Assembly: GCA_030530685.1 (NCBI GenBank)
Contig: JAUMUM010000001.1
Span: 343,853 to 407,852 of the forward strand
Reading direction: 5' to 3'
DNA length: 64,000 nucleotides
Source: Actinomycetaceae bacterium
GTDB taxonomy: Bacteria; Actinomycetota; Actinomycetes; Actinomycetales; Actinomycetaceae
Notes under the pieces: model-generated
Told to the model about the DNA's origin: nothing
The model's input: only the letters and a program-made list of their open reading frames with translations
Databases searched by the model: none
Program-made: the position numbers and the translations under genes
In this document: piece by piece, positions 31,000 through 39,995 of the stretch
Layout: every line of letters starts with the position of its first letter
Numbering within the stretch: position 1 is the stretch's first letter

Positions 31000-33900
31000 A
31001 GGACGCCGTCGAGCAGGCTCGTCGGGTTGCCGAAGCGGTGGTTGGTGGCGCTGACGGCCTGCTCCTGGAGGAAGGCCAGGAGCTCGACCTCGCCACAGCC
31101 CGTGACGGGCTCGGAGTAGATCGCCACGTCGATGCTGCCACCCACGGCCTCGGCCAGGGCGCGCGCGTCGCCACCGATGAGGCGCACCCGCAGCCCGTCG
31201 GCCGTATCGGCACGCGAAGCGCAGTAGGCGCGGAACTCCTCGTCGGTCTCGACGACGGCGCTGGCCCCGTGCGAGGCCAGGAAGTCGCGCATCGGCTTGG
31301 AGAAGGAGACGGCCGAGGAGACCCGCGGCTTGGCACCGGCCGCGAGCGCCCCGGCAGCAACCGCGAGCAGGTCGCCGACGCGCCCCTCGCCAAGGCGAAT
31401 GACGACCTCGGGTGCGGGAACGTAGCGCAGAAGGTTGATCTCGACCCCCAGATCGCTGGGATCGGCCGGCTGGAAGTGGCCGGCCAGCGCCGAGTCCATG
31501 CCCTCGACCACGGAGAGGAAACGGTTGTTGTCGATGACGCTCTTCATCTCCAGCGCCACGCTCTGCGCCGCCCGCAGGGTCGTGTTGGCGAGCTCGGCGC
31601 CGGTCGGCTCCTTGGGCGCGTCGGCGACGTGGCCGAGGCCGATGAGATAGTTCGGGCCGCCCGCCTTTGTGCCCGCGCCGACGGCGGAGCGCTTCCAGCC
31701 TCCGAAGGGCTGGCGTCGCACGATGGCACCCGTGATGGCTCGGTTGACGTAGACATTGCCGGCGTGGACCGAGTCGAGCCAGGTGGCGATCTCCTTGGAG
31801 TCGAGCGAGTGCAGGCCCGCCGTCAGGCCAAACTCGACGGCGTTCTGCCACTCGATGGCCTGCTGAAGCGTGTCGGCCCGCATGACGCCGAGGATTGGCC
31901 CGAAGTACTCGGTCAGATGGTACTCGGACCCGGGCTTCACGCCCGCCCGAAGGCCCGGGGTCCACAGTTTTTCACCCAGGCGCCGCGGCTTGATGACCCA
32001 CGACTCGCCTTCGCCCAGCTCGGTCAGGCCACGCAGGAGCTTGCCGGCCGGGGCCTGGACCATCGGCCCCATCTGGGTGGCGAGATCCTGGGGGTAGCCG
32101 ACCTTCAGCGAGCGGATGGCATCCACCAGCTGGCGCTGGAAGCGCTTGGAGAAGCCCACGGAGCCGACGAGGATGACGAGCGAGGCCGCCGAGCACTTCT
32201 GGCCGGTGTGCCCGAAGGCCGAGTAGACGATGTCCTTGACGGCCAGGTCGATGTCCGCGTGCGGCGTGACGACGACGGCGTTCTTGCCCGACGTCTCCGC
32301 GAACACGCGCAGATCGGGGCGCCACGAGCGGAACATCTGCGCCGTCTCGGTCGAGCCCGTGAGGATCACCTGGTCACACTCTTCGACCAGGCGTCGGCCC
32401 AGCGACGAGTCGTCCATGCACACGAGGGCGAGGGCGTCGCGCGGTACGCCGGCCTCCCACATGAGCTTGGCGACGTAGGCTCCCGTGCGCCGCGTGAGCT
32501 TGGCGGGCTTGAAGACGACGCCCGAGCCGGTGGCCAGGGACGCCAGGACGCCGCCGGAAGGGATGGCGATCGGGAAGTTCCACGGCGGCGTGACGAGCGT
32601 GGCCTGCACCGGCGAGTACGTCGCCCCGCGCAGCTTCTCCAGGTTTTCGGCCAGATCGGCGTAGTACAGCGCGAAGTCGATGGCCTCGGAGACCTCGATG
32701 TCGGCCTGGTCGATCGTCTTGCCGGCCTCGGCGCCCGCGACCTCGATGAGCTCGCCGCGGTGGTCCTCCAGGCTCTGGGCGACGGCGCGCAGGACGGCGG
32801 CGCGCTCCCGGGCGCTGCGGGAGGCCCACGTTGCGCTGGCCGCACGCACCGACGCGACGACGGCGCTGGCCTCCTGGTCGGAGGCGATCATGGCGGCCTC
32901 GACCTCAGCCTGCCCCAGCGTGCTTGTCGGGATGCGGGAGGCGATCTTCTCGGCCCAGTCGATGTTGGCGTGCAGCGAGTGATCGGTATCTGCCACATTG
33001 GCGAAGGACTCGGGGACCTTCGCCCCCCTGACCTGGCGGTTCTGCTTGCGCCGGGGCGCGAAGATGAGCTCGGGCACGAGGTCCACCGCCTGCCGGAAGC
33101 GCTCTTCCTCAATGGCGAAGACGGCGTCGTCGTCGATCTCGAAGACATTGGACATGAAGTTTTCCGGCGTGGCGTTCTCCTCGAGCCGACGCACCAGGTA
33201 GGCGACGGCCACGTCGTACTCCTCCGGGCGCACGACGGGCACGTAGTAGAGCAGCGGGCCCACCGTGTCGCGCACCGCACGGGACTGCGGCGTCGCCATG
33301 CCGGCAAGCATCTCGACGTCAACGCCCTCGGTGATGCCGCGGTCCTTGGCGACCTCCAGCCCGTAGGCCAGGGTGAGCAGGTTCATGCCGGCGATGCCGA
33401 TGTGGACGGCGTCGACGCGCTCGGGCGTGAGCGCCGCGTCGAGGACGGCCAGGTAGTTGGCGTCCGTTTCGGCCTTCGTCGGCTGGACCGTCAGCTCCCA
33501 GCCGTGGATGGCGGCGTCAACGCGCTCCATGGAAAGGTTGGCGCCCTTGACCACGCGCACCTTGATGGGGGCTCCGCCGCGCGCCCGGCGCGCCTGCGCC
33601 CAGCGCGTGAGGTCGTCCAGGCGTTCCATGGTGTCGGGCAGGTAGGCCTGGAGCACGATGCCGGCCCGGTAGCCCAAGAATTCGTCGCGGTCGAGGATCC
33701 GCTTGAAGACGTCGATGGTCAGGTCGAGGTCGCGGTACTCCTCCATGTCGAGGTTGACGAAGGTGTCCTTCGAGGCGGCCAGGCGATAGACCGGCAGCAG
33801 CTTGTCGACCGCGTTGTCCACGGCCGCGGCGTACCCGAAGGGCGCGTGCGGGCCGATCACGGAGGATACCTTCAGCGAGACGTAGTCGACGTCGGGCCGC

Positions 33901-34394
33901 TCGATGAGCTCTCGGGTGGCGTTCATGCGGCGGGCGGCCTCGTCGTCGCCGAGCACGGCCTCGCCCAGCAGGTTGAGGTTGAGCCGCGAGCCGTCTTCGC
34001 GCAGCTTGGCGATGGCGGGCCCGAGCTTGTCCGGCGTGACGGGCAGGACGAGGTCGCCGACGAGGGCGGCGAAGACCCGCTCGGCCGCGGCGGCGGCAAC
34101 GCCGGGCAGGGCCGGGGCGATCGATCCACCGGCCTTGGCGGGTGTCTTGAGGTAGGCGGGCAGGAACGACACGTCACGGCCGGCCAGCTGCCGCAGATTC
34201 TTCGACGCGATGACCGGGTCCTCCGGGCGGATGACGCCGTCAACGAAGGAGACCGTGTAGTCCAGGCCTCCGGGGTGGTCCAAAACCTTGGCGAGGAGTT
34301 TCGCCGAGTGCGCAACCGGGTACTGCTTGGCCGCCTGTGTCCACGCCTTCGCCTGGGCAACGGCGCGATCGACATGCGCCTGATCCAACTTCAT
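30996..34394 (-). CDS. putA: Bifunctional proline dehydrogenase / P5C dehydrogenase
   Basis: The 1132-residue protein joins a flavin-dependent proline dehydrogenase barrel (about 1-450: VSLKVSSV, LDMEEYRDLDLT, RVVKGANLSMERVD, YYVPVVRPEEYDVA) to an aldehyde dehydrogenase (about 500-1000) with VTPPWNFPIAIPSGG, the general base FAETSGKN (Glu700) and the nucleophile HTGQKCSAAS (Cys734). The final 130 residues form an extra domain as in long PutA proteins. There is no N-terminal DNA-binding region, so it is not a PutA repressor. It converts proline to glutamate with P5C channelling. The ATG at 34394 follows AAAGGA. The stop lies inside a 17-base tandem repeat, and three TTACC sites lie upstream. 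Confidence 0.95.
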   Translation of the reverse strand: MKLDQAHVDRAVAQAKAWTQAAKQYPVAHSAKLLAKVLDHPGGLDYTVSFVDGVIRPEDPVIASKNLRQLAGRDVSFLPAYLKTPAKAGGSIAPALPGVAAAAAERVFAALVGDLVLPVTPDKLGPAIAKLREDGSRLNLNLLGEAVLGDDEAARRMNATRELIERPDVDYVSLKVSSVIGPHAPFGYAAAVDNAVDKLLPVYRLAASKDTFVNLDMEEYRDLDLTIDVFKRILDRDEFLGYRAGIVLQAYLPDTMERLDDLTRWAQARRARGGAPIKVRVVKGANLSMERVDAAIHGWELTVQPTKAETDANYLAVLDAALTPERVDAVHIGIAGMNLLTLAYGLEVAKDRGITEGVDVEMLAGMATPQSRAVRDTVGPLLYYVPVVRPEEYDVAVAYLVRRLEENATPENFMSNVFEIDDDAVFAIEEERFRQAVDLVPELIFAPRRKQNRQVRGAKVPESFANVADTDHSLHANIDWAEKIASRIPTSTLGQAEVEAAMIASDQEASAVVASVRAASATWASRSARERAAVLRAVAQSLEDHRGELIEVAGAEAGKTIDQADIEVSEAIDFALYYADLAENLEKLRGATYSPVQATLVTPPWNFPIAIPSGGVLASLATGSGVVFKPAKLTRRTGAYVAKLMWEAGVPRDALALVCMDDSSLGRRLVEECDQVILTGSTETAQMFRSWRPDLRVFAETSGKNAVVVTPHADIDLAVKDIVYSAFGHTGQKCSAASLVILVGSVGFSKRFQRQLVDAIRSLKVGYPQDLATQMGPMVQAPAGKLLRGLTELGEGESWVIKPRRLGEKLWTPGLRAGVKPGSEYHLTEYFGPILGVMRADTLQQAIEWQNAVEFGLTAGLHSLDSKEIATWLDSVHAGNVYVNRAITGAIVRRQPFGGWKRSAVGAGTKAGGPNYLIGLGHVADAPKEPTGAELANTTLRAAQSVALEMKSVIDNNRFLSVVEGMDSALAGHFQPADPSDLGVEINLLRYVPAPEVVIRLGEGRVGDLLAVAAGALAAGAKPRVSSAVSFSKPMRDFLASHGASAVVETDEEFRAYCASRADTADGLRVRLIGGDARALAEAVGGSIDVAIYSEPVTGCGEVELLAFLQEQAVSATNHRFGNPTSLLDGVL

Positions 34395-34436
34395 CGTCAG
34401 TCCTTTCCTTTCCTCTCATCACATCAATCAAGACAA

Positions 34437-34489
34437 CTGTACAGAGAAACTCTTACCACCGTTTACCAGGATGACGATAACTCTTTACC
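34437..34489 (-). promoter_or_regulatory. putA upstream region: CTGTACAG palindrome and three phased TTACC sites
   Basis: An 8-base palindrome CTGTACAG (34437-34444) includes a possible minus-strand -10, TACAGT. Further upstream of putA, TTACC occurs at 34453-34457, 34463-34467 and 34485-34489 (spacings 10 and 22), in AT-rich context. Same-face repeats upstream of a promoter fit an activator site, but no regulator has been identified. Confidence 0.35.
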
Positions 34490-34586
34490 CGGATGCCGGA
34501 AAGGCTCCGCGGCGGATGCCTCCGACCGGAGCCCTGGCTGCGGGTTCTTTGTCGGCGCAGCCTTGCAGGCCCAGCCCGAACAAGCC

Positions 34587-36098
34587 TCAGTGCGCGAAGT
34601 GGCGGGCGCCCGTCGCATACATCGTCACACCTGCCCGCTCGGCCGCCTCCACCACGTCCGCGTCGCGGATGGAGCCCGCCGGCTGCACGACGGCGCGAAT
34701 GCCCGCGTCGGCGAGTACCTTCAGGCCGTCCGGGAACGGGAAGAACGCATCCGACGCGGCCACGGACCCCCGCGCCCTGGCACCGGCCCGCTCGACGGCC
34801 AGGCGGCACGAGTCGACCCGGTTGACCTGGCCCATGCCAATGCCGACGGTTGCGCCGTCGCTCGCCAGGAGGATCGCGTTCGACTTGACCGCCCGCACAC
34901 TGCGCCAGGCGAAGAGCAGGTCACGCAGGGTGGCCTTGTCGGCGGCCTGACCGGCCACGAGCTTCCACCGGGCCGGGTCGTCGCCCGGCGCGTCCAGTCG
35001 GTCGCGCTGCTGCACGAGCAGTCCCCCGCCGATGGCGCGAACATCGCGCGAGGGCAGGGGCGCATCGGTGCGTAGGATGCGCAGGTTCTTCTTTTTCCGC
35101 AGGATATCCAGCGCCTGCGGGGCGAATCCAGGCGCCGCGATGACCTCGGTGAAGACCTCGGCCACCTGGCGTGCCATCGGCTCGGTCACCTCACGGTTGG
35201 CGGCGATGACGGAGCCGAATGCCGAGACGGGGTCGCAGGCGTGCGCGCGGCGGTGGGCCTGTGCGATGTCGGCGCCGATCGCCACGCCGCACGGGTTGGC
35301 GTGCTTGACGATCGCCACCGTGGGCTCGCTGTGGTCGGCCGCGGCCCGGATGGCCGCGTCGACGTCCTGGTAGTTGTTGTAGCTCATCTCTTTGCCACCG
35401 AGCTGCGCGGCGTCGGCCAGCCCTCCCGTGCCGTCGGTGTAGAGGGTGGCGCTCTGATGCGGGTTCTCGCCGTAGCGCAGAGCGGTCCGCCGCTCGTATG
35501 TCAGGCCCAGGTACCGGCCTTCGGACATCCACTCGGCCACCGCCGCGTCGTAGGCCGCCGTGTGCGCGAAGGCCTTGGCGGCCAACTCCCGCCGATCGTC
35601 GACGTCGAAGCCGCCGCTCCTCGCGGCCTCGGCGAGGGCCTCGTAGTCCGCCGTATCCGTGACGACGGCCACGCTCGCGTGGTTCTTGGCGGCGCCGCGC
35701 ACCATGGCTGGGCCACCAATGTCGATCTTCTCGATGCACTCGGCGAAGCTCGCGCCGGAGGCGACAGTCTGGGCGAAGGGATAGAGGTTGACGACGACGA
35801 GGTCGATCGGCTCGATGTCCAACTCAGCCAGCTGGCCCACGTGCGAGTCGAGCTGGCGGTCGGCCAGGATGCCGGCGTGCACGGCCGGATGCAGCGTCTT
35901 GACGCGCCCGTCGAGGCATTCGGCGAAACCGGTCAGGTCGGACACTTCCGTCACAGGCACACCCGCCGCCGCAATGACTGCCGCCGTCGACCCCGTGGAA
36001 GTAATCTGACACCCCTGCTCGTGCAGCACTCGCACCAAGGATTCGACGCCCGTCTTGTCGTACACCGAGACGATTGCGCGACGAAAGGGAATCTTCAT
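34587..36098 (-). CDS. purH: AICAR formyltransferase / IMP cyclohydrolase
   Basis: The 503-residue protein has the complete two-domain structure: the N-terminal IMP cyclohydrolase ([57 protein letters not shown]) and the C-terminal AICAR transformylase ([48 protein letters not shown]). It catalyses the last two steps of de novo IMP synthesis. The ATG at 36098 is four bases after GGAGGTC. It shares strand with purN and DUF6350 but is separated from them by two envelope genes and a 283-base gap with its own -10-like TACACT at 36151-36156 (minus strand), so it probably has its own promoter. Confidence 0.96.
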   Translation of the reverse strand: MKIPFRRAIVSVYDKTGVESLVRVLHEQGCQITSTGSTAAVIAAAGVPVTEVSDLTGFAECLDGRVKTLHPAVHAGILADRQLDSHVGQLAELDIEPIDLVVVNLYPFAQTVASGASFAECIEKIDIGGPAMVRGAAKNHASVAVVTDTADYEALAEAARSGGFDVDDRRELAAKAFAHTAAYDAAVAEWMSEGRYLGLTYERRTALRYGENPHQSATLYTDGTGGLADAAQLGGKEMSYNNYQDVDAAIRAAADHSEPTVAIVKHANPCGVAIGADIAQAHRRAHACDPVSAFGSVIAANREVTEPMARQVAEVFTEVIAAPGFAPQALDILRKKKNLRILRTDAPLPSRDVRAIGGGLLVQQRDRLDAPGDDPARWKLVAGQAADKATLRDLLFAWRSVRAVKSNAILLASDGATVGIGMGQVNRVDSCRLAVERAGARARGSVAASDAFFPFPDGLKVLADAGIRAVVQPAGSIRDADVVEAAERAGVTMYATGARHFAH

Positions 36099-36150
36099 GC
36101 CTGACCTCCACTGGAAAACCACGGGGCCGCGTGCTCAATGCGGCACGCCC

Positions 36151-36156
36151 AGTGTA
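36151..36156 (-). promoter_or_regulatory. Candidate -10 (TACACT) of purH
   Basis: On the minus strand this reads TACACT within CTATACACTGG, 52 bases before the purH ATG. The same hexamer is found upstream of sucC at 47467-47472. No good -35 is visible. Confidence 0.4.
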
Positions 36157-36175
36157 TAGCCTGAGCGTGCCGGTC

Positions 36176-36263
36176 CACTGCCCCGCCCACACTCGAGGCG
36201 AACAAGGGGGCGATTGGAGATCTCGCCGCGCGCGTCACTGCCCCGCCCACACTCGAGGCGAAC
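36176..36263. repeat. 28-base exact direct repeat, 60-base period
   Basis: A 28-base unit containing CCGCCCACACTCGAGGCGAA occurs at 36176-36203 and 36236-36263, in the gap between the small membrane protein gene and purH. It has a CTCGAG core. No gene is seen in 36099-36381. Confidence 0.8.
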
Positions 36264-36381
36264 GAGGCCGTCCGCCCGGTCGCCGTCCCTGCCTTCTTGA
36301 CGCCGGTGCGGACCGCGCAGCGGGCCGGAGAGACCGTCAAGACCGGCAGCCCGCCATTCGGCCACCGATAGTCCACGCCGA

Positions 36382-36648
36382 TCAGTCCACGATGCCAACC
36401 AACTGGAAGAACACGATGACTTCCGAGAAGGCGGAGACCGTTCCCGTTGCCCTATTGAACACGAGGAGGACCGTCACGAAGCCCAGCAGGCACGAAACCG
36501 CGACAAGGCCCGCGCGCGCGAGCACGCCGAGGGCGGCCCGGCGCCCGTCGAACACGAGCCGCGGCCCACACGTGATCGCCGCAAAGGCCGCGCCAATCGT
36601 GGCGGCCAGGCTGAGCAGTATGGTTCCCACGCCAGTGATCTCGAACAT
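36382..36648 (-). CDS. Small membrane protein resembling the N-terminal part of the adjacent esterase
   Basis: The 88-residue protein has three hydrophobic stretches (about 7-26, 43-64, 72-86). Its ATG at 36648 overlaps the esterase stop by one base (TGATG), with GAGGCGAAG just upstream, so it is translationally coupled. By eye it aligns without gaps to the esterase N-terminus: both begin MF, both have LLxLxxxAATIxA-like segments, and VAVSCLLG...NRATGTVSAFSEV parallels VAVVCALA...NRNLGYVNSWGDV. It could be a tandem copy that kept only the membrane region, or a genuine small partner protein. No function is known. It ends 283 bases before purH. Confidence 0.65.
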   Translation of the reverse strand: MFEITGVGTILLSLAATIGAAFAAITCGPRLVFDGRRAALGVLARAGLVAVSCLLGFVTVLLVFNRATGTVSAFSEVIVFFQLVGIVD

Positions 36649-37733
36649 CACTTCGCCTCGTTCCACGTGAGGGCAGCTGGAAGCTGCTTCCTCCACACGC
36701 CCCAGTTGTGTCCACCGCTCGGCTCCAACACCGTCGTCAGCTTGACGGTGTCCGACTTCACGGATTTCAAGGACTCGAGGAATTCCTTGGACTTGCCATC
36801 GTGCGCCGTTCCGGTTGCGTAGTACCTCTGGGGCCACTGCCTTTGTTGCCTCAGCAGATGGGAGACGGTGAACAGGCGCTTGATCGTCTGCTCGGCCGCG
36901 ACGAGGCGGCCGGTCGAGGGCTTGTCATAACCGGAGAAGGCGATGATGCGCGAGAAGATGTGGGGATTGGTCAGGCCAAGAACGGACGAGCAGTAGCCGC
37001 CGAAGGACGCGCCTGCGATCGTCCATCCCTCGCGAGTGGGGGCGGTGTTGGGGAAGTTGTGCCGGACCATCCCCACGATGTCCTGCAGCACCCATGTCGC
37101 GATGGGCGGCCGGCCTTCGATATCGGCGCAATCGCCGTACACATGCCGGACTTTGAGGGAGGGGATGGCGAAAATCGTGTCGGGGTGGGCCTTCGCCATT
37201 GCCGCGAGATCGAGCTGGCTCGGCACCTTCTTCGGATTGCCGGGGTAGCCGTGAAGCATGAGGACGACCCTGTAGGTCTTGCCATCGTCAGGGGCGTAGC
37301 CCTTCGGCACCGACACCCACACCAAGTCCTCGATCTTTGACACCGGGCCCTTGAACACGGTCTTCATTGCCCCGTTCGAATCGCGCTTGAACGTGGCTTT
37401 CCATGCGGCCTCGCCCTCGTGGGCGTCAAGAACCGGATCATTGCCTTCGCGCTTGGGTACCGCGTCTGGCTTGGCGCGAACGGGGCCGGAACCGTACGCC
37501 GAATCGACGAGCTCGGGAACATCGCCCCAGCTGTTGACGTAACCGAGATTCCTGTTCATTTGGATTCCCGTCGTCGCCAGGGCGCACACCACCGCTACGG
37601 TCATGGCCGTCGCGGCGCGAAGAATGCGCCGCCGGCTTGTCGCTCGGCCTATGGCGCGCACGGCCCACACGAGCGCGGCAATCGTCGCCGCCGCGAAAAC
37701 GACGAGCGTAAGAAGTCTGTCAGGCCCGAACAT
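36648..37733 (-). CDS. Membrane-anchored alpha/beta-hydrolase esterase
   Basis: The 361-residue protein has an N-terminal pair of membrane segments (about 8-28 and 42-60) followed by an extracytoplasmic esterase domain of the esterase-D/antigen-85-like group: VVLMLHGYPGN (about 157-166), the nucleophile elbow GASFGGYCS (Ser243) and a C-terminal PSGGHNWGVW with the likely catalytic histidine. It should hydrolyse an ester of the envelope or an exogenous substrate; the acceptor is unknown. The ATG at 37733 lies inside the end of purN (14-base overlap) with GGAAGGGG four bases upstream, so it is expressed with purN. Its presence between purN and purH is an interruption of a usually adjacent pair. 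Confidence 0.8.
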   Translation of the reverse strand: MFGPDRLLTLVVFAAATIAALVWAVRAIGRATSRRRILRAATAMTVAVVCALATTGIQMNRNLGYVNSWGDVPELVDSAYGSGPVRAKPDAVPKREGNDPVLDAHEGEAAWKATFKRDSNGAMKTVFKGPVSKIEDLVWVSVPKGYAPDDGKTYRVVLMLHGYPGNPKKVPSQLDLAAMAKAHPDTIFAIPSLKVRHVYGDCADIEGRPPIATWVLQDIVGMVRHNFPNTAPTREGWTIAGASFGGYCSSVLGLTNPHIFSRIIAFSGYDKPSTGRLVAAEQTIKRLFTVSHLLRQQRQWPQRYYATGTAHDGKSKEFLESLKSVKSDTVKLTTVLEPSGGHNWGVWRKQLPAALTWNEAK

Positions 37734-38382
37734 CGTTCCCCTTCCACTCCCCTATTCCTGCCTGCCTTCCGTCGACCCACCACCCGCGCCTGGCCATGTC
37801 ACCGACGGCCTCCACGAGCTGCTGGCGCTCAATGCCCTTGATCCGTTCGAGAAGACTGTCCTCGGTGTCGGCGGGCAGGACGGGACATGTGGCCTGGGCG
37901 AGGATGGCTCCCGTATCCGTGCCCGAATCGACGACGAACAGCGTCGCCCCCGTCACCTTGACACCGTGGGCGAGCGCCTGGGCGGGCGCATCGATTCCCG
38001 GGAACGAGGGAAGCAGCGAGTTGTGGGTGTTGATAACCCGGTATGGGAAGGCTTCGAGGAAGTCGTCGGAGAGGAGCTTGAGGAAGCCGGCAAGCACAAC
38101 GATGTCCGGCCTGTAGGAGGCCACGGCGTGACGCATGGAGGCATTCCAGTGCTCACGGGTAGGAAAGGAGCGCAGTTCACGGACGAAGGTGGGGATCGAC
38201 GCCGCCTCGGCAATGCGCAGTCCGCTGGCCCGCTCGCGGTCGGCACCCACCGCGACGACATCGGCGCCGTAGGCCTCATCCCGGCAGGCCTCGAGGAGGG
38301 CCTGCATATTCGTGCCGGCTCCGGAGACCAGCACGACGATCCTGGCCGGCGTCTTCGCGTGGAGTGCAGTCGGGGTGCTCAT
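37720..38382 (-). CDS. purN: Phosphoribosylglycinamide formyltransferase
   Basis: The 220-residue protein matches GART/PurN: IVVLVSGAGTNMQALLEA (phosphate loop), VGADRERASGLRIA, PDIVVLAGFLKLLSDDFL, the catalytic NTHNSLLPSFPGIDAPAQAL (Asn and His) and GATLFVVDSGTDTGAILAQ with the catalytic Asp. It transfers formyl from 10-formyl-THF to GAR in purine synthesis. The ATG at 38382 overlaps the DUF6350 stop by four bases (ATGA). TAGGAT, six bases before the ATG (38389-38394), may also act as an internal -10 giving a leaderless transcript. The esterase gene begins within its last codons. Confidence 0.94.
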   Translation of the reverse strand: MSTPTALHAKTPARIVVLVSGAGTNMQALLEACRDEAYGADVVAVGADRERASGLRIAEAASIPTFVRELRSFPTREHWNASMRHAVASYRPDIVVLAGFLKLLSDDFLEAFPYRVINTHNSLLPSFPGIDAPAQALAHGVKVTGATLFVVDSGTDTGAILAQATCPVLPADTEDSLLERIKGIERQQLVEAVGDMARRGWWVDGRQAGIGEWKGNDVRA

Positions 38383-39575
38383 TCGTCGATCCTACCCTCG
38401 ACGGCGACGTTGTCACCTTCTTCCACCCATTCTTCCGTCTTTTCGGTACCTTCGGCCTGCCGAGCCTCTTCGCCCGGCTTGGCGCGCACCCGGGCGAACG
38501 CATGCCGGGCGAGCAAGCCGAGCGCCGGAGCCAGGCCGATGTGTGCCGCGAGCACGAGGCCGGCCACCATCGGCGGCCCGACGACGCTCATGCGTCCGGG
38601 ACCGATCGACCCGGAGACCAGCCACATTGCGGCCGTGGCGCCAACGAGTGCGATGGCCACCGCCGCGGCCGCGACGGTACCGGCCCGCCTGGCGTCCTCG
38701 TACCTGCGCGAGCGCAGCAGACCGTAGCCGAAGCTCGCGAGCGCAAAGACCGCGACGAGCCACGGCAGTGTCACGCCCGGACCGGGAAGCGCGCCGAAGA
38801 ACGGGATGGCCGGCAGAGGCTCCGTGACCACTCCCAGGGCAGAGAACCGGGTTCCTTCGCCCACGGCAAATCCCGGGCCTGCCGCGAAGGCGACGATCCA
38901 CACGAGGATATTCGGTAGGAAGAGCAGCTGGGCAAGCGTGAGCATCGTTGCGCCCGAGGCTCCTGCCACGTAGGAGGCGTAGATCGCTCCTATGCGTGAA
39001 CGCCCCAGGACGACGGCCGCGGCCAGGGCCAGGACGGCAAGGCAGGCCAGGGCGACGAGGACCGGCCCGAGGAGTTGGCCCGCCTGCCGCGCCGCGATGA
39101 CGCCGCGGTGACCCGACATGTCCTCGCGCGCCTTCGCCCATGCCGCGATCAGGGCCGTGGCGAGGCTCGCCGCGACGATGCCGGCCGGGCGCGATGTCTG
39201 CGGCAGGGCCAGGAAGCTGAGGATCGTCGTCGTCGCCAGCGCCGACGCGGTGGCCGCCGCAACCTGCGACCATCGCTCGATCCGCGCTCCGGTCACGAAG
39301 CGGTAGAGCAGCACGAGGATGATGCATGTCAGGGTCAGCGGCATGAGGCTGATGGTGGCGTCGGCGAGCTCGAGCCGGGAGCCCATGGCCAGCATCCACA
39401 GCGACCCGCCGAACCTGACCGACTGGTGCCAGGTCAGGTCGCCGAGTGAGAGCGCGGAGGCGGTCAGCGCGTATCCGAGGACGGCGAGCGCGACCGTGGC
39501 GCCCCACGTGTAGAGGAGGGCCTTCAGCGGCGCGATGGCGGCTGCAATGTGGCTTTGGCGTTCGTCTGTTTCCAT
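38379..39575 (-). CDS. DUF6350 polytopic membrane protein
   Basis: The 398-residue protein has about nine hydrophobic segments and the family-like central stretch GPGFAVGEGTRFSALGVVTEPLPAIPFFGALPGPG. DUF6350 proteins are actinobacterial, of unknown function, and characteristically encoded just before purN, exactly as here. The hydrophilic C-terminal 45 residues are Glu/Arg-rich. The ATG at 39575 is used because the predicted protein then begins with a short hydrophilic leader before the first membrane segment; a GGACC-like site is weak, and an in-frame ATG at 39617 lies too close to the TATGAT promoter-like element around 39615-39620. Family identity is likely; function is unknown. Confidence 0.8.
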   Translation of the reverse strand: METDERQSHIAAAIAPLKALLYTWGATVALAVLGYALTASALSLGDLTWHQSVRFGGSLWMLAMGSRLELADATISLMPLTLTCIILVLLYRFVTGARIERWSQVAAATASALATTTILSFLALPQTSRPAGIVAASLATALIAAWAKAREDMSGHRGVIAARQAGQLLGPVLVALACLAVLALAAAVVLGRSRIGAIYASYVAGASGATMLTLAQLLFLPNILVWIVAFAAGPGFAVGEGTRFSALGVVTEPLPAIPFFGALPGPGVTLPWLVAVFALASFGYGLLRSRRYEDARRAGTVAAAAVAIALVGATAAMWLVSGSIGPGRMSVVGPPMVAGLVLAAHIGLAPALGLLARHAFARVRAKPGEEARQAEGTEKTEEWVEEGDNVAVEGRIDE

Positions 39576-39664
39576 CGGTCCAATCGTTTCAAGCTCGCGG
39601 CGAGGCGTCGCGATCATACCGCGGCGTGTCACTCACCTTCGGCTCGCCGGCCTGGCAAAGGCGG

Positions 39665-39702
39665 CAACACGCCTTGCGCGAAGCAACACGCCTTGCGCGA
39701 AG
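39665..39702. repeat. 19-base perfect tandem duplication
   Basis: CAACACGCCTTGCGCGAAG occurs twice head to tail (39665-39683, 39684-39702) in an intergenic region. Confidence 0.85.
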
Positions 39703-39869
39703 GTGGGTAGCAGTTCGCGAGCCGGGAGGCAGGGTGCCCGATTGTCGCAATTTCACTGTATCCCTTCCCGGCCCGGCTGGGCCGCGCTATCATTCTTGGA
39801 CCGGAGCTTCCCCATCCGCACATGGGGAATTGAAGGGAATCTGTCACGCGCCCTCCGGGGAGGTTCCCG

Positions 39870-39900
39870 GATGTGGCGGCGGCATCTCCGCCGCCACATC
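39870..39900 (-). terminator. 13-bp hairpin downstream of the response regulator
   Basis: GATGTGGCGGCGG and its exact complement flank a 5-base loop, about 95 bases past the regulator stop on the minus strand. The stem is strong, but there is no T-tract. Confidence 0.45.
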
Positions 39901-39995
39901 GACGTCGGTCAGCTGCTGGCTTCACTGGCCATGAGCGCCATCCATCCCGGCCCTCCGACTGCGTGCCTCCCCAGCCGACTCGCTTAGGTCCAGGC

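Larger units (their letters stand above)
39576..39995. other. 420-base intergenic region between DUF6350 and the response regulator
   Basis: No gene can be supported. It contains a TATGAT-like minus-strand -10 near 39615, a 19-base tandem duplication at 39665-39702, a CCCCAT/ATGGGG hairpin at 39810-39827 and a 13-bp hairpin at 39870-39900. The frame starting ATG at 39871 (38 codons) is mostly hairpin and has no family features. Confidence 0.65.

Noticed and set aside
31038..35075. A 1345-codon plus-strand frame opposite putA and the end of purH
   Set aside because: Low-complexity composition, no ribosome site, and it crosses the real putA start; PutA on the minus strand is complete and full of motifs.
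39871..39987. A 38-codon plus-strand frame starting inside the 13-bp hairpin
   Set aside because: The coding potential comes from the hairpin; there is no family feature and the frame ends right at the response regulator stop.
39576..39995. A tRNA or small RNA gene in the largest empty stretch
   Set aside because: No cloverleaf, no TTCGA-type T-loop or anticodon arm could be drawn; only isolated hairpins are present.
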